From: Micromonospora ferruginea
Lineage (GTDB): Bacteria; Actinomycetota; Actinomycetes; Mycobacteriales; Micromonosporaceae
Assembly (NCBI RefSeq): GCF_013694245.2
Contig: NZ_CP059322.2
Location: 4,781,001 to 4,845,000 of the forward strand
Reading direction: 5' to 3'
Length of the DNA: 64,000 nucleotides
Shown one piece after another: positions 57,100 through 64,000 of the stretch. The notes under the pieces are model-generated. The model saw only the letters and a list, made by a program, of their open reading frames with translations. It did no database searches and was not told the origin of the DNA. How positions within the stretch are numbered: the first letter of the stretch is position 1; each line of letters begins with the position of its first letter. The position numbers and the translations under genes were made by a program.

Positions 57100-57639
57100 A
57101 TGGCGAAGGTCCTCGTCACCGGGATGTCCGGCACCGGCAAGTCGACCGCGCTGCGGGCCCTGGCCGCGCGCGGCCACCACGCCGTCGACACCGACACCGA
57201 CCGCTGGAGCCGGTGGGTGACGCTGCCCGACGGCACGACCGACTGGGTGTGGCACGAGGACGCCGTCGCCGCGCTGCTGGACGGGCACCGCACCGGGCAC
57301 CTCTTCGTGGCCGGCTGCAAGAGCAACCAGGGCCGGCTCTATCCGCGCTTCGACCAGGTCGTCCTGCTCAGCGCCCCGGCCGACGTGCTGCTGGCGCGCG
57401 TCGCCGCCCGCAGCGACAACCCGTACGGCAAGCGCGCCGAGGAGCGGGCCGAGATCCTGCGCAACCTGGCCGAGATCGAGCCACTGCTGCGGGCGACCGC
57501 CACCGCGGAGATCGACGCCTGCGCGCCGGTCGAGGCGGTCGTCGGGCACCTGGAACGCCTAGCCTCTACGGATGTTCGACTCAGCGCTGGTCAATCTCCA
57601 CACCGCCGACATCGAGGCGGGCATCCGCTTCTACCGTGA
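57100..57639 (+). CDS. P-loop AAA-type kinase-like protein
   Basis: 179 aa. A Walker A loop GMSGTGKSTALRALAARGHH is at residues 8-27; an acidic DTDTDRWSRWVTLPDG stretch follows and a possible LID region RSDNPYGKRAEERAE. It looks like a small nucleoside/shikimate-type kinase of unknown specificity. The last ~25 residues (VRLSAGQSPHRRHRGGHPLL) overlap the VOC remnant in another frame and probably represent read-through into neighbouring sequence. Confidence 0.8.
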   Translation: MAKVLVTGMSGTGKSTALRALAARGHHAVDTDTDRWSRWVTLPDGTTDWVWHEDAVAALLDGHRTGHLFVAGCKSNQGRLYPRFDQVVLLSAPADVLLARVAARSDNPYGKRAEERAEILRNLAEIEPLLRATATAEIDACAPVEAVVGHLERLASTDVRLSAGQSPHRRHRGGHPLLP

Positions 57640-57769
57640 CCTGCTCGGCTCCACCGAGACGTTCCGGGCCCCCACCGAGGGCGTCCCGGAGCACGACTCC
57701 GGCAACGGCAACCCGCTGCTCCGCGACCCGGACGGCAACCTCGTGGAGATCGTCTCCAAGATCTCGTGA
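57572..57769 (+). pseudogene. VOC-family (glyoxalase-like) remnant with central deletion
   Basis: 65 aa. The start FDSALVNLHTADIEAGIRFY, then RDLLGSTETFRAPTEGVPEH, is normal for a VOC protein, but it jumps directly to NPLLRDPDGNLVEIVSKI, the typical C-terminal strand. About 50-60 residues of the middle (metal ligand region) are missing compared with the usual 110-130 aa. It overlaps the kinase-like gene by 68 nt. It is probably a collapsed gene, although a short functional form cannot be excluded. Confidence 0.65.
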
Positions 57770-57810
57770 CGGTCCCGATCGCCGCATCGGGCCCTCGTCC
57801 GTGGACCGCC

Positions 57811-58434
57811 TCACGCCGGCAGCTTGCAGGTCCCGCCGGCCAGCTCCGACATCGCGCTGCGGAAACGGGACCACTCCTCATAACCTCCGGCCGCCGCGAC
57901 GTCCGCCGTCACCCGTTCCAACTGCTCCTGGGTGAAAGCATCGGGCAGCCCGCGGACGGCGCTGACGTACCGCGGACCACGCACCGTGATCGGCTGCCAC
58001 GCCGCCTCGGCCTCGCGCCACTCCGGACGCAGTCCCTCCGGCACCTCCCGCGACAGCAGCCGGCGCATCGTCTCGCTCTCCTGCGCCCACTGCTGTCCGA
58101 GGATCGACACCATCTGATCGCGCGACATCCTCCCGCGGTCGTCCACGCGCAACGCGTTGTCCCCGGTCGCGCGCGTGCTCGCGATGGCGTCGCAGGCCGC
58201 GAGAACCTGACGCTGGTACGCCGCGCGCCGCTCGCTGCGCTCGGTGGCCGCGGTGCCGGGCAGTGGTGCGACGAACGCGGCGACCACGAGCGCCGCACCC
58301 GACAGGGCGAGCGCCGCCCTCACCAGCCGACTCTTCAGCGGGGGAATCCTGACGCCCAGCGCCTCGACCTCCCCGAGCGCGGCCGCGAGCAGGAAGACGA
58401 TGCCCAGGCCCAGGTAGACGTTGAGTCCGTCCAT
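57811..58434 (-). CDS. Membrane-anchored protein of unknown function, 207 aa
   Basis: 207 aa from ATG 58432-58434, with GGAGG at 5-nt spacing. Two hydrophobic segments (about 6-24 and 38-58) flank a short loop; the rest is hydrophilic, with ERSERRAAYQRQVLAACDAI and a late AAAGGYEEWSRFRSAMSELA. Two cysteines are conserved in position only (LAACDA; GGTCKLPA). I recognise no family. It is divergent from the second ECF sigma factor gene, so the shared 165-bp region may be coregulated. Confidence 0.6.
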   Translation of the reverse strand: MDGLNVYLGLGIVFLLAAALGEVEALGVRIPPLKSRLVRAALALSGAALVVAAFVAPLPGTAATERSERRAAYQRQVLAACDAIASTRATGDNALRVDDRGRMSRDQMVSILGQQWAQESETMRRLLSREVPEGLRPEWREAEAAWQPITVRGPRYVSAVRGLPDAFTQEQLERVTADVAAAGGYEEWSRFRSAMSELAGGTCKLPA

Positions 58435-58599
58435 GTCCACCTCCGCCAGGCATCCCTGCCGGACAGGATGGGCTCCGGGCGGCGACGCCGGAAGAGCACC
58501 GTCCGGTACCTGACCCGGCCGGTCGCCGACGACTTCTGGCCGGTCCCGCGGAACCTTTCTCCCCACTCGTGAGTGGAAGTGATGAGAAGGGAGGTGACG

Positions 58600-59121
58600 G
58601 TGTCCGACGGTGATCTGATCTCCGAGTTGTACGCGGGCTGCTTCCGGCGGCTGGTCGTCCAGCTCTACGCCGTGACCGGGGACCTGAACGAGGCGCAGGA
58701 GGCGGTCCAGGAAGCCTTCACGAAGGCACTGGCCGCGCCCCGGCGGTTCGCTCGGCTCGACAACCCGGAGGCATGGCTGCGCCGGGTCGCGGTGAACGTG
58801 GCCCGCAGCCGGCACCGCCGGCGCAGGGTGCTCGACGGACTGTTGCGCCGGATCGGCCCGCCGCCGGCCGTCGCCGACCGCTCACCGGACCACCTCGCCC
58901 TGCTGGCCGCGCTGCGGGACCTGCCCGAGGGGCAACGGCACGCCCTGGCCCTGCACTACCTCGTCGACCTGCCCGTGGCTGAGGTCGCGGCCACCCTCGG
59001 CGTCTCGGCCGGCACGGTCAAGTCCCGCCTGTCCCGCGGCCGGCAGGCCCTCGCGGCGCTACTGGCCGACTCCGACATCACCGACAGCACGAGCACCGGG
59101 AGGATCGATGTCCGATCGTGA
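58600..59121 (+). CDS. ECF RNA polymerase sigma factor
   Basis: 173 aa from GTG 58600, with GGGAGG at 5-nt spacing; ATG and GTG codons upstream in the same frame overlap that site. Region 2 is CFRRLVVQLYAVTGDLNEAQ and EAVQEAFTKALAAPRRFARL; region 4 is LRDLPEGQRHALALHYLVDL, VAEVAATLGVSAGTVKSRLS. A GGAACC at 58550-58555 resembles an ECF -35 element, but no well-spaced -10 was found. It overlaps the next gene by 14 nt. Confidence 0.9.
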   Translation: MSDGDLISELYAGCFRRLVVQLYAVTGDLNEAQEAVQEAFTKALAAPRRFARLDNPEAWLRRVAVNVARSRHRRRRVLDGLLRRIGPPPAVADRSPDHLALLAALRDLPEGQRHALALHYLVDLPVAEVAATLGVSAGTVKSRLSRGRQALAALLADSDITDSTSTGRIDVRS

Positions 59122-60352
59122 GTTCACCGGCTTCGACGTCGACACCGTTGCCGACGCCGTCCGGCAGCCACCCCTCGACGACCTTCGTTCCGCGGTGCGG
59201 GCCCGCCTTCGGCGACGCACCGGCGGGGTGGCGCTGGCCCTCGTGGTGGTCTTCGCCGGCATGGCGGTCCTGCCCCTGGCCGCCGGCACGCGCGGGGTCG
59301 GCTGGGCCGACCCGACCCCACTCCCGCAGGTACGGGACCGCGCCACCCAGCTCTTCATGACCGGTCCGGACTCCGGCGTCGGCGTCGAACAGGTCGACTT
59401 CGGCTGCACGGTGCGCTTCACGCACACCGAGGACGGCGGGCGGAGCTGGGCCGACTGGGACGCGGCCCGGTACCAGGCCACGACCTGCCGGGTCGACGGC
59501 TCCGGCAACAAGAATGCCGACCTGGACTTCTCCGTGCTCGGAGAGCGCTCCTACCTGGTCCGCGACGGCGACAGGTCCCGCCTCTCCACCGACTACGGCC
59601 GGACCTGGCAGGACGCGGAGCAGGCAATGGTGACGGTGCCCGCGTTCCCCGCGAAGGCCCGTCCCGTCTTCTGCCAGGAGGGCTGCGGGGCACTCCGCCA
59701 GCCGCTCGCCGTGGACCCGGCGACCGGTGCGGTGTACCGGCTCAGCGGGGTACCGACTTCGCCCTACCCGCCGTTCAGCATCTATCCGAGTGCGGACGGG
59801 ACGATCTGGGTGACCTACTGGCCGGGTGACCCCGGCGTCATGGTGGTCGCCCGTAGCGTCGACCGGGGTGCCACCTGGAACATCTGGCGGCCGGCCAAGG
59901 GGGCGAACGTCATCGCTGTGGCAGGGATCAGCGAGCGGGAGGCGTACCTGCTGATCGAGCCCCCGCCGCCGCCCGGCGCCCAGCCGATGGAAATCACGGG
60001 TCCGTCCCAGTTGCTGCGCACCACGGACGGCGGAGCGACCTGGAACGATGTCGGCACCGACCTGCCAGGGGCGCCGGTGAACAGGCCCTTCACCATCGGC
60101 TCGGACGGCTCCCTGCTGGTCGCCCAGCTTGGCCACCTGAGGCCCGACCTGATCTCCGCCCTGCTCGTGAGCCGGGACGGGGGCCGGCACTTCACCAAGG
60201 AACGCGAGTACGGCGGCGGCGACGGCTCGGTGGGAGTCGCTCCCGGCTACGCCTGGGTCTACGGCCGCGACGACGTGTCGGCGCTCGGCGCGGACCACGT
60301 CCTGATCACCCAGGACGGAGCCTCCTGGACCCGATTCGCCCTCCCCGACTGA
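59108..60352 (+). CDS. One-TM protein with BNR-like outer domain, overlapping an ECF sigma gene
   Basis: 414 aa. Residues 1-38 are cytosolic (QPPLDDLRSAVRARLRRRTG), a membrane helix spans about 39-58 (GVALALVVVFAGMAVLPLAA), and the outer part carries Asp-box/BNR-type repeats: FTHTEDGGRSWADWDAARYQ, LSTDYGRTWQDAEQ, RSVDRGATWNIWRPAKG, RTTDGGATWNDVGTDLPGAP. This is a sialidase-like propeller. No zinc anti-sigma motif is present. The 14-nt overlap with the sigma gene matches the arrangement at 3822-5878. Confidence 0.8.
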   Translation: MSDREFTGFDVDTVADAVRQPPLDDLRSAVRARLRRRTGGVALALVVVFAGMAVLPLAAGTRGVGWADPTPLPQVRDRATQLFMTGPDSGVGVEQVDFGCTVRFTHTEDGGRSWADWDAARYQATTCRVDGSGNKNADLDFSVLGERSYLVRDGDRSRLSTDYGRTWQDAEQAMVTVPAFPAKARPVFCQEGCGALRQPLAVDPATGAVYRLSGVPTSPYPPFSIYPSADGTIWVTYWPGDPGVMVVARSVDRGATWNIWRPAKGANVIAVAGISEREAYLLIEPPPPPGAQPMEITGPSQLLRTTDGGATWNDVGTDLPGAPVNRPFTIGSDGSLLVAQLGHLRPDLISALLVSRDGGRHFTKEREYGGGDGSVGVAPGYAWVYGRDDVSALGADHVLITQDGASWTRFALPD

Positions 60353-60436
60353 GCGCGGTGCGTCGGCTGCGCAGGTCGAGCGATCGAAGTCGAGGTGTAT
60401 CCGCAGCTCAGTGGACGTTGTGGCTGATCGTTGAGG

Positions 60437-60509
60437 TGCCCCCGGCAGGATTCGAACCTGCGACACACGGTTTAGGAAACCGATGCTCTATCCCCTGAGC
60501 TACGGGGGC
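60437..60509 (-). tRNA. tRNA-Arg (CCT anticodon)
   Basis: The 73-nt minus-strand sequence starts GCCCCCGTAGCTCAGG and ends with TTCGAATCCTGCCGGGGGC and a discriminator A. The anticodon arm GGTTTCCTAAACC places CCT in the loop (60474-60476 on the plus strand reads agg), so it decodes AGG as arginine. The acceptor stem GCCCCCG/CGGGGGC is perfect. CCA is not encoded. Confidence 0.93.
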
Positions 60510-60524
60510 GCGAGGGCCCAGTCT

Positions 60525-60609
60525 AGCGACCTGGGGGTTCACCTGGGGTGGCAGGGAGTGGCCCACGTTCACCCACGTCCCGCGGACCCCCGTTGTCGCA
60601 GCCCAGGAC
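60525..60609. repeat. Direct repeat copy 1 flanking the copper ATPase locus
   Basis: The 85-bp segment (agcgacctg... to ...cagcccaggac) aligns without gaps to 63096-63180 at 69 of 85 positions by hand. Both copies read as coding-like fragments (WGGREWPTFTHVP and WDGREWATFTYVP in the same relative frame). It lies 15 bp beyond the 5' end of the tRNA. Confidence 0.7.
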
Positions 60610-60699
60610 CAGACCCGGAGTCTCCGTGCGACTCCGGTGATCTTGTTGGGCAGGGTGAAGCGGCCGGCGCGAGGGCTCGCGTCGGTGGAGAACGTGCTG

Positions 60700-60840
60700 G
60701 TTCAGGCTGCGGCGCGCAACGCGTCGTCGGGCGAGGGCGAGGATGGCTTGCCGGTGGTTCTTTCCCTCGGCGCGTTTCTTCTCGTAGTAGGCCCGCGATG
60801 TGGGGCTTTCACTGGCGGCGATGAACGCGGCCCTGGGCGG
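60700..60840 (-). pseudogene. IS110-family transposase remnant
   Basis: A minus-strand fragment reads RAAFIAASESPTSRAYYEKK and RAEGKNHRQAILALARRRV, the conserved C-terminal segment of IS110/IS1111 (transposase_20 domain) proteins. Frames to either side lose similarity at once. It lacks the N-terminal DEDD catalytic domain. It is a fossil of an earlier insertion next to the tRNA gene. Confidence 0.7.
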
Positions 60841-60892
60841 CGGCCGCCCGGAGTTCACTCCAGCGACTGAGTGAGGCACGAGACATCAACTG

Positions 60893-60909
60893 ATACCCCC
60901 TGGGGGTAT
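60893..60909. promoter_or_regulatory. CsoR-type copper-responsive operator
   Basis: ATACCCCC-T-GGGGGTAT is a perfect 17-bp palindrome of the CsoR/RcnR box type. TATAAG (60907-60912) overlaps its right edge as a likely -10, so apo-CsoR would block copA/copB-type gene transcription until Cu(I) binds. No csoR gene is visible in the window. Confidence 0.8.
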
Positions 60910-60935
60910 AAGGTGGTGGCTGAGGAGGTGGCGAG

Positions 60936-63017
60936 ATGTCCGCTGAGGCACACCAGCACGACACCGACATGACTGCCGGCCACGCAGAGCACGGCGGGTC
61001 CGGGCACGGCGCTCACGACAAGCACGCCGGGCACGATCCGGAGGCGTTCCGTCGTAAGTTCTGGCTGACCCTGGTTCTCACCGTGCCGATCGTGGCCACC
61101 AGTCACATGGTGATGGACTGGTTCGGCTACCGGCTCGATTTCCCCGGGATCGGCCTGGTGGGGCCGGTGCTGGGGACGGTGGTGTTCGGCTACGGCGGTT
61201 GGCCGTTCCTGCAGGGCGCGGTAAGGGAAATGCGGGACCGGGCGCCGGGGATGATGCTGCTGATCGCGATGGCGATCACGGTGGCCTACGTGGCGTCGCT
61301 GGCCACCGCCCTGGGCGCCTTCGACCTGGACTTCTGGTGGGAACTGGCCGCCCTGGTCACCATCATGCTGCTCGGTCACTGGCAGGAGATGAAGGCCATC
61401 GGTCAGGCCCGCGGCGCGCTCGCGGCGCTCGCCGCCCTGCTGCCCGACGACGCCGACCGCATCGGCGACGACGGCCAGCCGCACCGGGTGTCGGTGGCCG
61501 ACCTGCGGGTGGGTGACCTGGTGCTGGTCCGTCCGGGTGGCCGGGTGCCGGCCGACGGGAAGATCGTCGACGGTGGCGCCGACCTGGACGAATCGATGAT
61601 CACCGGGGAGTCCCGGCCGGTGGCGCGCCGCATCGGCGACCGGGTGGTGGCGGGCACGGTCGCCACCGACGCGGCGATCCGGGTCCGGGTGGACGCGGTC
61701 GGCGAGGACACCGCGCTCGCCGGGATCCAGCGGCTGGTCGCGCAGGCGCAGCGCTCCAGTGGGCGAGCGCAGGTGCTCGCCGACCGGTTCGCCGCCTGGC
61801 TGTTCTACATCGCCACCGCCACCGCGGCGGTCACGCTGGTTGTCTGGAGCGTGCTCGGGAACCTCGACGAAGCCGTGGTGCGCACCGTGACCGTGCTGGT
61901 GATCGCCTGCCCGCACGCCCTCGGCCTCGCGATCCCGTTGGTGATCGCCCTCTCCACCGCGGTGGCGGCCAAGGGCGGCATCCTGGTCAAGGACCGGCTC
62001 GCCCTGGAGCGGATGCGCACCGTGGACGCGGTGCTGTTCGACAAGACCGGCACCCTGACCCGCGGCGAACACGTCGTGACCGGCGTCGTCGGCGGCGGTG
62101 ACACCAGCGACGACGAGGTGCTCGCGGTCGCCGCCGCGGTCGAGGCCGACAGCGAGCATCCCCTCGCCCGGGCGATCGTCGCCGCCGCGCAGCAGCGGGA
62201 GTTGTCCCGGCGGGCGTCCGGCTTCCGGTCGCTGACCGGCCGCGGGGTCCAGGCCGAGGTCGACGGCGACACGTACGCGGTCGGCGGCCCGGCGCTGCTG
62301 CGGGAACTGAACGCGACGGCGACCGAAGGGCTGGCGGCCCGTACCAAGGAATGGGCCGACCGGGGGTCGGCGGTGCTGCACCTGCTGCGGACCGACGGCG
62401 ACCGGGCCGTCGTGGTCGGCGCCCTCGCGCTGGCCGACGAGGTCCGCCCGGAGGCCCGGCAGGCCATCGCGGACCTGCGCGCCCAGGGCATCCGCAAGAT
62501 CGTCATGATTACCGGGGACGCCCGGCCGGTCGCCGACGCGGTCGCCGCCGACCTCGGCTTCCGGCCCGGTGAGGACGAGGTGTACGCGGAGGTGCTGCCC
62601 GCCGACAAGGACGACGCGGTGGCGGACCTGCAGCGGCGGGGGCTGCGGGTGGCCATGGTCGGCGACGGGGTGAACGACGCCCCGGCGCTGGCACGCGCGG
62701 ACGTGGGCATCGCGATCGGCGCCGGCACGGACGTGGCCATCGAGTCCGCCGGGGTGGTGCTGGCCTCCTCCGACCCGCGCGCGGTGACCGGGGTGATCGC
62801 CCTGTCCCGGGCCTCCTACCGCAAGATGATCCAGAACCTGGCCTGGGCCGCCGGCTACAACGTTGTCGCCCTGCCCCTGGCAGCGGGCGCGCTGGCCTGG
62901 GCCGGGGTGACGCTCAGCCCCGCCGTCGGGGCGGTGCTCATGTCGGCGTCCACGATCGTGGTGGCGCTCAACGCCCAACTGCTGCGCCGGGTGCGGCTAC
63001 GTCCGCAGGAGAGCTGA
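60936..63017 (+). CDS. copB: CopB-like copper-translocating P-type ATPase (P1B-3 type)
   Basis: 693 aa from ATG 60936, with GGAGG at 7-nt spacing. A His-rich N-terminus (HQHDT, HGAHDKHAGHD, residues 6-33) replaces the usual CxxC metal domain. Motifs are TGES (223-226), CPHALG in helix 6 (325-330), the phosphorylated Asp369 in DKTGTLT, SEHPLARAI and VGDGVNDAPALA. The CPH motif and His tail fit P1B-3 ATPases, which export Cu(II)/Cu(I) (some Ag). The upstream CsoR box supports copper induction. It is bracketed by the 85-bp direct repeats. Confidence 0.93.
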   Translation: MSAEAHQHDTDMTAGHAEHGGSGHGAHDKHAGHDPEAFRRKFWLTLVLTVPIVATSHMVMDWFGYRLDFPGIGLVGPVLGTVVFGYGGWPFLQGAVREMRDRAPGMMLLIAMAITVAYVASLATALGAFDLDFWWELAALVTIMLLGHWQEMKAIGQARGALAALAALLPDDADRIGDDGQPHRVSVADLRVGDLVLVRPGGRVPADGKIVDGGADLDESMITGESRPVARRIGDRVVAGTVATDAAIRVRVDAVGEDTALAGIQRLVAQAQRSSGRAQVLADRFAAWLFYIATATAAVTLVVWSVLGNLDEAVVRTVTVLVIACPHALGLAIPLVIALSTAVAAKGGILVKDRLALERMRTVDAVLFDKTGTLTRGEHVVTGVVGGGDTSDDEVLAVAAAVEADSEHPLARAIVAAAQQRELSRRASGFRSLTGRGVQAEVDGDTYAVGGPALLRELNATATEGLAARTKEWADRGSAVLHLLRTDGDRAVVVGALALADEVRPEARQAIADLRAQGIRKIVMITGDARPVADAVAADLGFRPGEDEVYAEVLPADKDDAVADLQRRGLRVAMVGDGVNDAPALARADVGIAIGAGTDVAIESAGVVLASSDPRAVTGVIALSRASYRKMIQNLAWAAGYNVVALPLAAGALAWAGVTLSPAVGAVLMSASTIVVALNAQLLRRVRLRPQES

Positions 63018-63095
63018 CCGCCGAGCGCGATCCGGAAAGCGGGTCGGCGGCGGCGTTGACCAGGCGCAGCCGTACCCGCTGGCGGGGCCTGGTCC

Positions 63096-63180
63096 AGCGA
63101 CCTCGGTGCTCACCTGGGACGGCCGGGAGTGGGCCACGTTCACCTACGTTCCCAGCACCGCCGTTCTTCCAGCCCAGGAC
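63096..63180. repeat. Direct repeat copy 2 flanking the copper ATPase locus
   Basis: The same 85-bp segment as 60525-60609 (about 81% by hand alignment, no gaps). It ends four bases before the stop of the TPR gene on the minus strand. Both copies are in the same orientation. Confidence 0.7.
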
Positions 63181-63183
63181 GGG

Positions 63184-64000
63184 TCAGCCGGCCAGCGCGC
63201 GGCGGCAACGGGCAAGTTCCGCGCGCAGGTCCCGGCGCAGGGCACGGTTCAGGCCGGGCTGGGCGAGCGCCTGGGCGAAGTCGTGGGCCGCCTCGTCCCA
63301 CCGGCCCAGTCGGGCCAGGGCCGTACCCCGGTTGTAGCGGGGCACGGGGGCAGCCGACAGCGCCACCGCCCGATCCAGGTCGGCGAGCGCGGCGGCCACG
63401 TCGCCGCGCTCGAACCGGACGGCGGCCCGGTTCGTCCACGCTTCCACCAGGTCGGGGTCCTCGCTGAGGGCGCGGGTGAGCAGTTCGTCGGCCTCGGCGG
63501 GTCCGCCGCGTTCGGCGCGGACCAGGCCCAGGGTGCACAGCAGTGCGGGGTCCTGCGGAGCGCCGGCCAGCCCGGCACGTGCGTCGGCCTCGGCGGCGTC
63601 GAGCGCGCCGCGCTCCACGTGCAGGTTGACCAGGGCGATCCGGGCGTCGAGGTGGCCGGGGTCGATGGCGAGCACGCGCTCCAGGTCGGCGCGCGCTCGA
63701 CCGGGGCGGCCCCGTTCCTGCTGGAGCACGGCCCGGTTGTAGTACGCCTCGGGCAGGTGCGGTCCCAGTCGGATGGCGGCGTCGTAGTCCCTGATCGCGT
63801 CCCGGGTCCGGCCCGCCGCACGGTACAGCGCAGCGCGGTCCACGTAGTACTCGCAGTTGTCGGGGTCGTGGGCGATCACGGTGTCCAGGTCGGCAAGCGC
63901 CCGCGTCGGGTCGCCCAGCGCGAGGTGGACCTGCGCCCGGTTGTGGCGCAGTCGGGCCAGGTCCTGCGGGCGCTCGCCGGGGCCGAGCGCGGCCGTCAAC
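63184..64000 (-). CDS. Tetratricopeptide-repeat protein, 5' end beyond the window
   Basis: About 272 codons are visible, in frame to the right edge; the N-terminus is not in the window. At least six TPR units are seen, for example DLDTVIAHDPDNCEYYVDRA and AAIRLGPHLPEAYYNRAVLQ, ALSEDPDLVEAWTNRAAVRF and AVALSAAPVPRYNRGTALAR. Each has the W/L-G-Y-A-F-A-P pattern of a 34-residue helical hairpin. It is a protein-protein scaffold; its partners are unknown. The stop is just beside direct repeat copy 2. Confidence 0.85.
   Translation of the reverse strand, partial: LTAALGPGERPQDLARLRHNRAQVHLALGDPTRALADLDTVIAHDPDNCEYYVDRAALYRAAGRTRDAIRDYDAAIRLGPHLPEAYYNRAVLQQERGRPGRARADLERVLAIDPGHLDARIALVNLHVERGALDAAEADARAGLAGAPQDPALLCTLGLVRAERGGPAEADELLTRALSEDPDLVEAWTNRAAVRFERGDVAAALADLDRAVALSAAPVPRYNRGTALARLGRWDEAAHDFAQALAQPGLNRALRRDLRAELARCRRALAG

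Noticed and set aside
60437..60609. tRNA-Arg as an integration site with att copies
   Set aside because: The second repeat at 63096 does not contain any tRNA 3'-end sequence, and the first lies on the 5' side of the tRNA, opposite to the usual att location.

Overview
The window is about 73% G+C by eye, has many GTG starts with GGAGG ribosome binding sites, and is densely packed. Gene families and gene order suggest a chromosome of the actinobacterial family Micromonosporaceae, most likely Micromonospora or a close relative. That placement is inference: no 16S gene is present. Most of the window is ordinary core or near-core chromosome, and I see no CRISPR array, prophage or biosynthetic gene cluster.

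Layout. 1-9.7 kb: a partial DUF2231 membrane protein, an MpaB-type oxygenase, a RecB-like nuclease, MarC, a PHP phosphoesterase, an ECF sigma factor with an overlapping membrane gene, a 52-aa membrane peptide with a bacterial PH protein, a DUF6758 protein, a TrmH/SpoU methyltransferase and a MaoC dehydratase. 10.2-12.6 kb: thioredoxin, then an HTTM membrane protein with an exported partner and a convergent DUF393/DCC protein. 12.6-15.6 kb: an Rv2578c-type radical SAM gene split by an intein at an iron-sulfur cysteine, preceded by a LexA-like box, with an IS5-family element inserted at its stop codon. 15.6-28.9 kb: CoA-binding protein, TetR regulator with twin operators, acyl-CoA dehydrogenase under an operator-overlapped promoter, two DUF4190 proteins, two SDRs, a CoA-ester lyase, a KimA-like permease, HAD hydrolase, EamA transporter and PhzF.

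28.9-42.3 kb recalls the M. tuberculosis Rv1207-Rv1232c neighbourhood: MgtE_N/CBS protein, DUF1003, Mrp, TatB, HtrA, O-methyltransferase, DUF3117, Tag, DivIVA-domain protein and a FolP2-like protein. No sigE/rseA pair or gpgS lies at the expected places, and leucyl aminopeptidase and a PaaX/PaaG pair are interleaved. 42.3-47.3 kb: an orphan nuoA, a surface protein and the two 2-oxoacid:ferredoxin oxidoreductase genes. 47.3-60.4 kb: azoreductase/MarR pair, K+ channel, HAF-repeat protein, ClgR-like regulator with clpP, an exported beta-helix protein under a LacI-type operator, NmrA, HAD, methyltransferase, P-loop kinase, a collapsed VOC gene and a second sigma/membrane-protein pair. 60.4-64 kb: tRNA-Arg(CCT), an IS110 remnant, a CsoR-box-controlled copper P-type ATPase bracketed by diverged 85-bp direct repeats, and a partial TPR protein.

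The points most worth following are: (1) a radical SAM enzyme that may be both DNA-damage-induced and dependent on protein splicing for its Fe-S site; (2) two ECF sigma factors, each overlapping a one-TM protein with a propeller-like outer domain in place of a standard zinc anti-sigma factor; (3) a ClgR-like regulator with a possible -VAA degron next to clpP; (4) three unexplained repeat families in gene-free gaps.
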